In this document: piece by piece, positions 1-9,700 of the stretch
Layout of the letters: each line of letters opens with the position of its first letter
How positions within the stretch are numbered: position 1 is the first letter of the stretch
Assembly (NCBI GenBank): GCA_905221605.1
Contig: CAJNDS010002364.1
Span: 62,001-126,000 of the forward strand
Direction of reading: 5' to 3'
DNA: 64,000 nucleotides
From: Symbiodinium natans
Taxonomy: Eukaryota; Sar; Dinophyceae; Suessiales; Symbiodiniaceae
The notes under the pieces: model-generated
The model's input: only the letters and a program-made list of their open reading frames with translations
Told to the model about the DNA's origin: nothing
The model's database searches: none
Made by a program: the position numbers and the translations under genes

Positions 1-2
1 CT

Positions 3-890
3 CCGTCCGGCTTGCCTTTGAACCTCCGAGACCAAACAGAGCTCCAGGAGCTCTGTCACCTGAACTTGCACCAAAAACTGGGCATGTTCCAGCAGAATCG
101 GCAGCTGCGCTGGGAGGTCGGGATCCTGAGGCAGCAAGGCCGCGCCATGCGGCGATACTGCCAGACATCGCGCCGGGGCTTGCAGGAGAAAGCAGAGGAG
201 CTGCGGCGAGTTCAGGTGGAGTTAGAGATCAGCAAGAAGCAGGCCGAGCAGAGTGCGCAACTTCAGGATGAGCAACTGGCTGACTTGCAGGATCGCGAGG
301 CCAAGTTGGCAGAGCTCCAGGTGGAGAATGGCTGCTTGAAGAAAGCGGAAGAAGCCCTTAAGAGAGAGGCACAGAGCCTCGAGGTGAGCTTGCGCAAGGA
401 GATCGCGGTCTTGAAGGAAGCAGGTGAGTTTCAGCAGAAAGTGTCCAAGGACCTTCGAAAGTTGCTTGGGGAGCGAGAAGATGCCATTGAGAAGCTGGAA
501 CAGCTTCAGCAGCACTACTTGCAGCAGATTGACGATGCGCAGGGCCGGAACGCGGAGTCTGAACAGCGATGTGAGGAACTTCAGAGGGAGTGTAAGGAAG
601 CACAGCAGGCCCGGCGGTGGCTTGAGCAACATGTGGCCGAGCTGCAGCAACAACTCGCAAGCCTTCGAGCAACTTGGGACACAAGCATGGCAGCTGCGAG
701 GGAGAAGCTCGCCCTTACAGCCGCAGAGAATGCTGAGAAGTTTGGGCGCGTCGCAGCAGATCAAGCCGAGAGGCTGGGGCACGCTGCAGCAGATCAAGCC
801 GAGAGGCTGGGGCGGGCGGCTGCAGAGCAAGCCGAGCAGCTAGGACGTGCAGCCGCCGAGCAAGCCAACAAGTTCAGCTTTGTTGCCATC
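3..890 (+). CDS. Long coiled-coil protein, 3' portion, upstream exon (partial)
   Basis: The frame is open from base 3 and cut by the window edge, so the true start is upstream. The encoded stretch of about 296 residues is almost entirely Glu/Gln/Leu/Ala/Arg/Lys in heptad-like spacing, as expected of a long rod-forming coiled coil (centrosomal, cytoskeletal or Golgi-tether type). From about 721 to 865 the protein carries an 11-residue repeat of the type AEQAEQLGRAA, encoded by 33-bp DNA repeats, four to five copies. No catalytic domain is seen. The frame closes at 900-902, but that stop lies inside a palindromic element. The same 11-residue repeat resumes at 1022, so the element is read here as an intron. 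The family cannot be named, because coiled coils of this composition occur in many proteins. Confidence 0.72.
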
Positions 891-1021
891 GAGCCCTGGT
901 AGCCCAGTGGTACCCTTTGCCCTTTTTTGTTGGTTCTGGGTTCCCTTATGAAGTAACCAACCACAAAAAAAGGGGGTGCCCTTATTTTAATATGGTTACT
1001 GGATGTTACTGGGCTACTAAG
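891..1021 (+). mobile_element. Family E MITE acting as an introner (GA-AG intron) in the coiled-coil gene
   Basis: This is a 131-bp near-palindromic element with terminal inverted repeats GGTAGCCCAGT / ACTGGGCTACT. It is flanked by a GAG triplet on both sides (891-893 and 1022-1024), as a 3-bp target duplication would leave. Removing 891-1021 as an intron with GA donor and AG acceptor rejoins the two coiled-coil exons in phase 0 and restores the 11-residue repeat. Without removal the frame hits a stop at 900-902. Related copies lie at 33537-33645 and 45485-45602. GA donors are known in dinoflagellate introns. Splicing itself is inferred. Confidence 0.7.
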
Positions 1022-1504
1022 GAGCAGGGTGAGAAGATCGGACGTGCGGTGGCAGAGCAGGCGAGCATGCAATCGCGGCTGCAGTCTCTCGAGCAGCGTC
1101 TGGGCGAAGCCTTGCAGGAGCTCCACGTGGCATCCGCCAGGGCCCACAAAGCGGAGGAGGGCCATGCGAAGGTGCAGTCTGAACTCCGTGACACGCGCCT
1201 GGCCGCCACCAGCCAGCTGGAGTCAGCCAAGCGCCAAGCCGAAGCTGATTGCCGTAGGCTCACACGCCAGGCGAAAGCCTGGCAGGCAAGGGCTCAGGAC
1301 GAAGAAGCGCGCGCAGCGCAGCTTCTCAGAGCTGAGGAGGACTTCCGCCGGCAGCAGGCGGCTGCGTTTGACCTGGAACGCTTGGAGTTGGAGTCCCAGG
1401 TGCAGCGGCTGCGGCGCGAGGTGGCATCTATCCGTTCCAGGGTGCATCATGGAGTGCGGGCAATCGTCACATCCCCTGAGTTCGTCGTCCAGACTGCGCT
1501 CTAA
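1022..1504 (+). CDS. Long coiled-coil protein, terminal exon
   Basis: About 160 codons end at TAA 1502-1504. The exon opens with EQGEKIGRAVAEQ, a continuation of the 11-residue repeat in the upstream exon. It proceeds as coiled coil rich in Gln, Arg, Ala and Glu, and ends in a short non-coiled tail with VRAIVTSPEF. The frame is also open upstream through the palindromic element, but that part is not protein-like, so the exon is started at 1022. There is no A-rich cleavage signal right after the stop. Sequence to about 2110 is unremarkable. Confidence 0.68.
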   Translation, partial: EQGEKIGRAVAEQASMQSRLQSLEQRLGEALQELHVASARAHKAEEGHAKVQSELRDTRLAATSQLESAKRQAEADCRRLTRQAKAWQARAQDEEARAAQLLRAEEDFRRQQAAAFDLERLELESQVQRLRREVASIRSRVHHGVRAIVTSPEFVVQTAL

Positions 1505-2110
1505 TCCGGAGACGCCCTTTGGGAAATGCAGCTGGTTCACAGTTTAGGGGGACCAGACATGATCCGAACTTACACGTGAGTCATCCTGCGAGTTTGTGTC
1601 TGGGGCAGTTGTCGCTGACCGTGCAAGCAGATGCGGCGCCATGTTGGCAATGTAGGCGATTGGGCTGTGGCCCCTTCCCACCCGAACATTTCAAGGCAAG
1701 TCAATGGATCATTGTCATGCTTGGGGGGGCGGGGGTGGGGGGAAGGGCAGAGTACTAACTGCCTGCTTTCTTAAAAGAGTATGCTTGCTCCGTACGGCTA
1801 CTTGCCTGAGAGATGCAAATAGGAGCCCACGGTTTTAGCAAAGAGGTGGCCTCCGCGATGAAGATGGCTTCCGTTGGTCGTCCTGGACCGGTGTTCTGAG
1901 AGCAGACCCTAAGGGTCCATGTACCATATTACTTGGGCCCAAAAGTCCCGTTATAGGAGGTACTTTAAGGCTCAGGTATTCTCTATTTAGGAACATGGAC
2001 CCTTAGGGAGGGATCGTTCCAATGCTGCCGACGGTCACAGGTAGCTTCTTGGAATCGGCTGGTGTCGCTCTGGGCTGGCTGACATCGTGAGACAGGACCC
2101 TGTTGTCATT
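1505..2110. other. Intergenic, no gene recognised
   Basis: The stretch holds a GGGGGGGCGGGGGTGGGGGGAA tract near 1721 and two short mirrored motifs with AGGGTCC near 1911 and 2003. No convincing exon or known element is seen. Confidence 0.5.
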
Positions 2111-2111
2111 C

Positions 2112-2216
2112 AGAAACCCTAGAAACCCTAGAAACCCTAGAAACCCTAGAAACCCTAGAAACCCTAGAAACCCTAAAAACCCTATAAACCCTAAAAACCC
2201 TGAAAACCCTGAAAAC
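2112..2216. repeat. Nonamer variant array (AAACCCTAG)n
   Basis: About ten tandem copies of a 9-bp unit, AAACCCTAG, decay into CCCTAAAAA and CCCTGAAAA units. It resembles the telomeric heptamer with two extra bases and is distinct from the canonical arrays nearby. Confidence 0.9.
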
Positions 2217-2277
2217 CACAAAGGCAAAGACATGCCAGGGGCTGCAGCTGCCGGATTTGCGCTTCCCTCCCCAAAAC

Positions 2278-2384
2278 CTTAAACCCCAAACCCCAAACCC
2301 TAAACCCTAAACCCTAAACCCTAAACCCCAAACCCTAAACCCCAAACCCTAAACCCTAAACCCCAAACCCCAAACCCTAAACCC
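2278..2384. repeat. Interstitial telomeric array, C-rich strand on +
   Basis: Tandem CCCTAAA with many CCCCAAA variants. A second array in the opposite orientation follows at 2510-2548 (TTTAGGG and CTAGGGT variants). The unique stretch between them holds a short segment also found at 9269-9302 (CTTGTCCGAGTGTGAGCGAT). Confidence 0.9.
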
Positions 2385-2740
2385 ACTTTGCCTGGCTTGT
2401 CCGAGTGTGAGCGATTAAACCCGCGTGGCTTGGACGTCGCGCCCCCCCTCATCCCAGACAAGTCCCAAGGCACCGGCCACCAAGCCACATGGCCATTTCT
2501 CAAAATCGAGGGTTTAGGGTTTAGGGTCTAGGGTCTAGGGTCTAGGGCTTTGGGTGCCCTAAATGTTTTGGGCCGCCTGATAATGGGCAACCCCAAAAGG
2601 GGACATGATTTGGAGAAGCGGCCACATGAGACTGTTTTAAACTTGAAAAGGACAAGTCAAAGGCACCTCATCCGGTTGCCAGCTCCATCATCCAGCCTCC
2701 GTGGCTTAAACCAAGCTTTCAACAGCAGGTCGCTCATACA

Positions 2741-2886
2741 CATGGGTGGTTGTCAAAATGATGGTCCTTTTTTTGGATCCCTACAATAATACGGCATCTA
2801 ATAGTTGGGGTACCCTAAAGGGATCATAAACCCTAAGCCCTAAACCCCAAACTCTAAACCTCATAATTTTGACAACCACCCACATG
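2741..2886. mobile_element. MITE with telomeric repeat inside
   Basis: The ends are inverted: GGGTGGTTGTCAAAAT near 2744 matches the complement of ATTTTGACAACCACCC ending near 2882. Interior 2826-2860 is a run of CCCTAAA-like heptamers. The element is therefore a palindromic transposon relic carrying an internal telomeric tract. Confidence 0.7.
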
Positions 2887-3062
2887 AACATGCTGAAGCT
2901 TGAAGGTCAAGCTCTCGTAGACCTCCGCAAGATCCAGGTTTAGGGTTTAGGGTTTAGGGGTGTAGGGTTTAGGGTCGTACAACTTGACAACCTGCGCACG
3001 CATCACGCTGTAACACGTGTGCTTTGGGGGTGCGGGTTCAGAGTCGGACTCGTGAAGGGCAA

Positions 3063-3173
3063 TATAGGGGTCGGAAAAATCACTTGTATGATTCCCTTAG
3101 GGTCCCTTGATAAGATAGTTATACTACAATAACCCCCCAAAACCCTATTCTGCTTATTGCGGTCCCTATATTA
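3063..3173. mobile_element. Family C MITE, copy 1
   Basis: Begins TATAGGGGTCGGAAAAAT and ends GGTCCCTATATTA, with the family's internal motifs (ATTCCCTTAGGGTCCCTT and CCCCCAAAACCCTATTCT). Other copies: 12496, 12735 (inverted), 24375, 25585 (inverted), about 46264, 53385, 59735, 59936. It abuts a minus-strand exon-like segment at about 3180. Confidence 0.75.
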
Positions 3174-3175
3174 GA

Positions 3176-3271
3176 TGGCAGCTGCGGCGTGGATGTCTTG
3201 CCAGACTTGTCGCAGCTGGCGGCTTGCAAACGCAAGGCGCAGTTTTGCCTCCAAATACGAATCCGTGCTGC
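3176..3271 (-). CDS. Possible minus-strand exon, hypothetical
   Basis: Reading leftward from 3271, after an intron-like CTACAG, the frame encodes a segment with STDSYLEAKLRLAFASRQ then LRQVWQDIHAAAA, helical and protein-like. It closes at a TAA created by the border of the family C element at 3173, as if that element were an intron starting at a GC donor. No family is recognised. The competing plus-strand frame is less protein-like. Confidence 0.4.
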
Positions 3272-3472
3272 CTGTAGATAACAGTGGGTCGCAGGTAGCA
3301 ATGGGTTCCATACCTGGCATCAATGTGTGGAAAAAGAGGGCAACCTGCACCATCATGGGTGCTAAACCCTAAACCCCAAACCCAAACCCTAAACCCTAAA
3401 CCCTAAACCCACAAGGATCTGGAGGAAGGCAATTGACGTAGTACACGATTCCGGGTATTTCCTCTCATCTGA

Positions 3473-3745
3473 ATGCCTCAGGGCGATATCCCCGGTTTGG
3501 GCATCCCGAACCTGAACCTCGAGGTGATTACTCTTTTTCCGAGACCGACCATGAAACCCCGCAGTGCTGTGGCTAGCCGGGCGCCAAAAAACACAACCCA
3601 AAGCGCCTTTGCGGTGACTTTCTCTGGCAGCCCCAGGACCCCTCTCAAGCCTGAAAAGAATGCGAGACTAATCTCCAAGATGCAAGACATCAACACCATA
3701 CAGCAAAGTGGCGAAAGCAGCGCATCGCACAACCTCTATGAGCAG
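3473..3745 (+). CDS. Weak exon candidate, hypothetical
   Basis: The plus frame contains NARLISKMQDINTIQQSGES and a GT right after GAGCAG at 3745. The minus strand is also open over the same stretch, so strand and reality are uncertain. Telomeric arrays flank it at 3362-3409 and 3880-3940. Confidence 0.25.
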
Positions 3746-3879
3746 GTGTGAAGAGCTGTGTTCTCCAGCACCCTTGGGCTCAAACCAGCCCCAAAACCCC
3801 AAACAGCCAACAACAAAAAAAAAACCCACAAGATGAGCTCTTGGAGCCTGACAAGAGGCACGTCTTAAAAGATATGAAC

Positions 3880-4500
3880 CCTTAAACCCTATATGAACCC
3901 CTAAACCCTAAACCCTAAGCCCTAAACCCTAAACCCTAAAAGGGGGGGGGGACCTATGCACAGAGAGTTATAGTGTTGAAGTTGAAGAGCCGGTTTCGCG
4001 CCCATGGCCACTGTGGCCGCAGCTGCGCGGTCCCGCTCTCCCGTGCGAACTGAGGCGGGTATAGGTAGTACATGTGCCTTATTGTATAAATATATTCTTA
4101 TTTTCTATATATATATATATATGTATATACATAGAGGGGTTGTTCTTATATTCTCATCAGAATACTAGTGTAAATTAGTCTAGCTTTTGCACAAATAACG
4201 ATATTACACTAGTATACTAGTATACTAGTATACTATTTTTCTACAGTTATATTCTTATTGTACTATACTATATTCTCCTTCCTTACCCTAAACCCTGAAT
4301 CCTGAACGCTAGACCCTTTTAGCTAGTATACAATCATATTTTTCATGTCTTCGCCTCTGCTTGCACCATTTCACGACACAAGCCCTTGACAAACTGTGAG
4401 GCGCCCACGGCTCTCGGGACTGCCTGGCTCAGTGAAAGCGTTTGATGATTTTTAGGGTTTAGGGTTTAGGGGGTTTAGGGTTTAGGTTACATTCCGGACA
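3880..4500. other. Telomeric arrays plus AT-rich palindromic block
   Basis: 3880-3940 is CCCTAAA-type and 4452-4488 is TTTAGGG-type. Between them lies an AT-rich stretch (about 4080-4290) with (TA)n and repeated CTAGTATA units near 4205-4232, which can fold back on itself. No gene seen. Confidence 0.7.
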
Positions 4501-4944
4501 TTCACTGCTTCACCCGAAGGCCACCAAAGAAGGGAAGCCCTGTCCGCGCAACCATCCGTGCTGCAGGGCCGTCCGTTGCTTGAGTCTTGCATGCTGGGCG
4601 CGGCAGGACTCTCTACGGACATGGCGTCCTCGTGTCCCAGGAGCATGCTGGCAGTTCCCTGTTTGCATATAAACATGTCCGTTTCTACAGAGGACGGGAA
4701 TGGCATGGACCTGTTTTGGGATTGAGTTACGCTGATGTGGTTCACGACTTGCCTTCTCGCGGCGCCTGGCTCCGTTAGGCACATCGATGGAGCGACTTTG
4801 CCGAACGAGGCGGGCCGCTTGCCAAGCACATGAAGAAACAGCGCATGTCGGCAGCCCCCTCGACAGTCCATAAACTCGACCATACTCGTAGGAGTTGTGA
4901 CACGCCTGTTCCCGGGACCCCCTCTTCAACCGCACAGGGAGAGA

Positions 4945-5024
4945 GACGGAGAGATAGAGAGAGAGAGTGTGATCGATTGATTGGTTGGTTTGTTGGTTGG
5001 TTTGTTGGTTGGTTGGTTGATTGA
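4945..5024. repeat. Microsatellites (GA)n and (TTGG/TTTG)n
   Basis: A GA-rich run at 4940-4972 is followed by tandem GGTTGGTTTGTT units at 4978-5024. It lies directly upstream of the exon candidate at 5041. Confidence 0.85.
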
Positions 5025-5040
5025 GACTGCGAGTTGGAAG

Positions 5041-5197
5041 GAGCTTTGGCACTGAAGTACGGGAGCTTTCTGCGATCCTGCTGTCGCTGGAGGAGGATGC
5101 GGCAGTCAATTGGGGCATGACAGCCATGTGTCGTTCTGCTGAGTCGCTGTACCTCAATAGGCTCGTCCATCGAGACACCAAGGACAAACAACTCCAA
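5041..5197 (+). CDS. Likely exon, hypothetical helical protein
   Basis: After GGAAG an open phase encodes SFGTEVRELSAILLSLEEDA, then AVNWGMTAMCRSAESLYL, then NRLVHRDTKDKQLQ, amphipathic and compositionally normal for protein. A GT donor lies at 5198-5199, directly before a CCCTAAA array (5208 on) that supplies the stop if unspliced. No family recognised. Neighbouring exons could not be joined. Confidence 0.45.
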
Positions 5198-5514
5198 GTA
5201 CGCCCCAAACCCTAAACCCTAAGCACCCACAGTTGAAGGCATCCTCTTACGGAAAGCTTGTAGTCCCCCCAAGGGCCCTAAACCCTAAACCCCAAACCCT
5301 AAACCAGCGAAGGGCCCTAAGCTATTCCCCCTGACAAGGCTCTGTTCCTACAGCTTGTGCCTCAGTCCAAGCAGTCCATTCCCGCTTCAAGGACTGTGGT
5401 GAGCATCGTTGGGAGGTCCTTGGGTCGGTTTAGGGTTTAGGGTTTTGGGCTTAGGGTTTAGGGTTTAGGTTTAGGGTCTGGGCTTCGGGCTTAGGGCTTA
5501 GGGCTTGGGGTTCA

Positions 5515-6170
5515 TCAGTTCCGCTAGGAGCTGGGGCATACTAAGCCACATAAGCCATGCCAGAGGCGATCTCTGTGCCAAAAATGTGTTTTCGAATGCA
5601 CATGTTCACATTGTAGTAGGTTCTGATCTCGTCTGGCTTCCCACTTCGCTGCCTCGTTAACACCAAGCGTAGTTTCAAAGCCCTACTTCAGCTATACGTC
5701 CGGGAAAAACGACTTTTAGTCTTCATGCAGCGAGAGAAAAAAGCCGTCAGTTGCCAGTCCCGGCAGAGCAGCCTGAGCGCTTCTCTGGGGTTTTAGGGTG
5801 TAGGGTTTAGGGTTTTTGGGTATAGGGATCAGGGCTTAGGGTTCAACAGTTCCGTGAGTAGCTTTAGAATTGAGGTCCCCGAAATCACATGCCATGCTGG
5901 AGGCTTGCCGAAGCATGCTCCTTGTGATCTCCGTGTCAGAAATGCTTTTTTCGAATGCACATGTTTTTGTAGATTCTGATGCAACAACAAGACCCTTGGA
6001 TTGAAATCTCGTCTGGTTACCCACTTCGCAGCCTCATTAGCATTAAGTTTAAAGCCCTACTCCAGCTATACGCACGGGCGGTGAAAAACCGGCTTTTTTT
6101 TCTTCATGCAGCGAGAGAAAAGATGTCAGTTGAGAGTCGCGGCAAAGCAGCCTGAGCGCTTCTCTGAGGT
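5515..6170. repeat. Diverged tandem duplication (about 5515-5795 and 5843-6170) bounded by telomeric arrays
   Basis: The two copies share blocks such as TTCGAATGCACATGTT, ATCTCGTCTGG, CCCACTTCGC, TTCATGCAGCGAGAGAAAA and CAGCCTGAGCGCTTCTCTG in the same order. Each copy is preceded by a TTTAGGG-type array (5428-5515; 5790-5842), and a third (6172-6244) follows the second. The duplicated unit therefore includes its telomeric border. No long frame is shared, so it is probably noncoding. Confidence 0.8.
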
Positions 6171-6598
6171 TTGATTAGGGTTTAGGGCATAGGGTTTAGG
6201 GTATAGGGTTTAGGGTTTAGGGTTTAAAATTTAGGGTTTAGGGATCAAGGCTCCGGACAGGCTTCAGAGGTCCGCGATAAAAAAAAGGCATCAAGGCTCC
6301 CCCAGCCATGAACCTGGCTGTAGAGCTCCGCGCGTCAGGTCAGAGCTGCACGTGCTCGACGTCCAGATGGAAAACACGGCTGGCGTCTGAGAAGCAGAGG
6401 CATGAGCGTTACGGTACATGAAGCAGGGTTTATATTACTGCTCCTGGTGAGTGTATATATTGGGTGTCCGTTTGGGGATACAAGGAATATAAACCCTACT
6501 TCACATCAGGCACAGGTCTGAGTGCACACGGCGGAGGCGCAGAGTTTGTTGTGAGAGAGCCTGCGCTTTGCAAGCCTGCACCTCTTCAACCATTGCGA

Positions 6599-6676
6599 TC
6601 TGGGGGTTTACGAAATTGGGGGTACCTTATTGGGGTCCTGATTATAAGGGAATCCTACTACTTGGGGGTCCTGGCT
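6599..6676. mobile_element. Family F-like MITE fragment
   Basis: GGGGGTTTACGAAATTGGGG followed by GGGGTCC and TACTACTTGGGGGTCC resembles the copies at 32945-33066, 58996-59096 and 12110-12235. Confidence 0.5.
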
Positions 6677-6733
6677 CAAAGGGCATTTTGCGTCTGGCCT
6701 GTCACCCCGGGAGCCTTGCTGTCAAGTCGAACC

Positions 6734-6754
6734 ATGGCCGAGCTTGAAGACGAG
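6734..6754 (+). CDS. RPS12: eS12 exon 1
   Basis: Start chosen at ATG 6734 in context AACCATGG. It encodes MAELEDE and is followed by a GA donor. A trans-splice acceptor could be the AG at 6724-6725. This exon is the least certain of the set, because the N-terminus of eS12 is not conserved. Confidence 0.5.
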
Positions 6755-9700
6755 GACCGGCCACGGTTTAGGGTTTAGGGTTTAGGGTTTAGGGGCTTCT
6801 AATTCCCAGGTAGGATAAGGGGGACCCTTAGAAATGGAAGCCTCTTCTGGCTCTCTTAAACAGGGACCTTATTCAGAGGGTCTACAGCCCCAAGGGTCCC
6901 CCTAATCCTATACCCTATTGAAAGGGTGGATGGGGAAAGGCAAGAAAGGTTGGTGTGCTCGACCTTTCGTTTCAAGGTGGTTGTCGATGCTTGCATTTGT
7001 GACAGCCCGATTGTGGGTGCATGTGCCTTCGGTTTGTGAGAGAGTCAGCCCTAAACCCTAAACCCTAAACCCTAAACCCTAAACCCTATTGTCCCAAGGC
7101 CTTGGGGGCTGCTAGAGGGAATGTAGGTTTTTTTAGGACCCCCCGGGCGGAGAAAGGTCGTGCTAGTTCAGATCATGCACCCCATCTCGAGGAGGTCGCC
7201 GTCCCAGAGGCCGAGCCTGAGGAGGAAGTGACGGACCTCAATGGAGCAGTGCGCGGCGCTCCTCGGACCCAGCAGCCTCTAGTGATTCTCGTGCATACTT
7301 GGAGGCTCATGTTTAGGGTTTAGGGTTTATAGGGTACTCGTTGCAAAAGGGTTTAGGGTACTTAGTAACCAATTATAACTGTACTTCGAACTCACTTATT
7401 AGCCCCTGAAGTGCCTAATAATATTGTTATAAGTACAGGTATAAGTACTGCGATAATTGGTCAATCAGTACCATGAACTTCCAAGTAGTGATTGTAGTGC
7501 CTAGCTAATGCCTTTCTAGGCATCCGGTTAACATGATCCGCAGAGCTGTGGTGTGCAAGTGATGTTCATCTCGGATTGCAGCTGGCTTTGAGCATGAAGG
7601 TTTGCCAAGCTGGGATAGGGGTGGCAACCCTAAACCCTAAACCCGAAACCCTAAACCCTAAACCCATAGCACGGGCACTCTCCGGATCTAAACTTTCTTG
7701 CATAAATTGCGGACAGAACATATGCACACACACACACACAGAGACGTACATGCATACAAGAGCACGTGGGCACATGCCCGTGCCAGTGGTCCAAGAAGCA
7801 TTGCAGAGCCTTCGTTCATATCTAACCCTGCGATCCATGTGACCGCCGCCGCCCCATCATGCCCCGTACACAAACAGGTTTACGTGAAGAGAAGGGTCGT
7901 TTCAGGGAAAGGTTCAGGCACGTCTGCCAAGTGGGATCCTTCTCGGGAAGGCATCAGGGCCGGTATATAAGAGCTGGGGTATAGCATGTGCTTGCGTCAG
8001 CTAGGTCCATGGGGTACTTTAAAGTAGCGTTCTGAGTAGGGTAACTTTTTGGTTATAACTTATAACCCCATTAAGGCCATTATAACCCTACTGTTCGCAA
8101 GGTCCTGAAGAAGTCCTTGATGGTGGACGGCGTCATCCGGGGACTTCATGAGGTGGGGACCCAATTCGAGAGGGTGTAGGGCCAGGGTTTCGGGAAGCCC
8201 ATGCTGCTCCTTAGGCTTTAGGGTTTAGGGTTTAGGGTCTAGGTTTTAGGGTTTGTTCAATTAAACCCTAAACCCTAAACTCTCAATCCTAAGCCTTCAA
8301 CCCCAAACCCCAAACCCGCACTGCAGTGGCTGGCTAGCCGGGTGGCAAAAATAAATCCCAAACAAACCCTAACCCGTAGTCATTGGTATTTCGCACTCCG
8401 GGCTGCAGGGTTGGTGTTGTGACGGTTTGAGTCCCAGGCCTACTGTACAAGCCACAGTTGAGAAGCTGTGGAGCTTCGCCCACCTGGATGTCAAGGACCC
8501 TAAACCCTAAGCCCTAAATCCTAAACCCTAAACCCTAAACCCTAAACCCTAAACCCGAAGACGTAGCACTCGAAGCTTCGTGGTCTCTTGCAGGTCCCTG
8601 CCCGTGCCCTGAAGGGCCCCTAAACCTAAACCCTAAACCCCAAACCCCAAACCCTAAACCCTAAACCCTAAACCCCAAACCCTAAACCCTAAACCCTAAA
8701 CCCCAGGTGGCCAAGCACATCGAAGCTTGCAAGACCCAGGTGGCCAGTGGGACTGCAAGAAGGGGCAGCTTGAGGGAGCCTTTGAGGTTTTCGGTGGCCA
8801 TGTAGGGTTTAGGGTTTAGGGTTTAGGGTTTAAGGTTTAGGGTTTAGGGTTTAGGGTTTAGGGTTTCGGGGTCTAGGTTTAGGGTTTTTAGGCTTTCAAT
8901 GTCTCTGAATCCTCCGCAGCTCTGGTGGTATTTGGGATGTTGGGGCTCTGACGCGCTCGCTATTTGGTTTCCCTCTCTCTGGAAGCAGCTTCAGGTCAGG
9001 CCTAGAAGCCCGAGTTTAGGGTTTAGTGTTGAGGGTTTAGGGTTTAGGGTTTAGGGTTTAGGGCTTAGGGTTTCAGAACTCAGGTCTTCTTGGCCGAGTC
9101 CTGCAACGAGGCTGGCGAAGCTGCATGACGGGTTTATGTGCAGTGAGGCGTCTTGAGAAGTTGGAATCCTCGTTCCCCAAACATATAATCACCCGACGGT
9201 ATAGGTCCCTAGCTCCCAACATCCCTAAACCCTTAACCCTAAACCCTAAACCCTATGGGACAGTGTGTACCTCGCCTGGCTTGTCCGAGTGTGAGCGATT
9301 AAACCCTAAACCCTAAACCCTAAACCCTAAACCCGAATTCATGTATTTTGGGGCGGGGAGCGCTGAGGGATGGGAGGAAGGGGCGGGTGGGGTGGGGTGG
9401 AGCCCTCTTCCCTAAACCCTAAACACTAAACCCAACCCCCTAGGGCCCCCTATCCCTAAACCACTGCCAGGCGACCTACAAGAAGCTGATCCAGGGCCTT
9501 TGCGTGGAGAAGAGCCCTGTCTGGTCTTGCCTATCATAGGCTGAGACGTCCCACCTTTTACGCTTGTGCTCTTCAATTGCCCTGACCCTGGCCCTACAGC
9601 CCGAACCTCCTCCGAAGAAACGTCTATACGGAGATGAAGTCGCGTTGCATGATTTTCCTTTCAACCCTAAACCCTAGACCCTAAACCCTAAACCCTAAAC

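Noticed and set aside
222-830. Minus-strand 202-codon Leu/Cys-rich frame
   Set aside because: Antisense shadow of the coiled-coil gene: its Gln, Lys and Glu codons read as Leu and Phe on the other strand.
4510-5208. Minus-strand 232-codon frame with NQPTNQQTNQ
   Set aside because: Its central part is the TTGG/TTTG microsatellite. The plus strand over 5041-5197 is more protein-like.
8368-8392. Degenerate spliced-leader match CCGTAGTCATTGG after a telomeric tract
   Set aside because: Only the first 11 of 12 bases fit and the rest diverges. Not enough to claim a relict leader.
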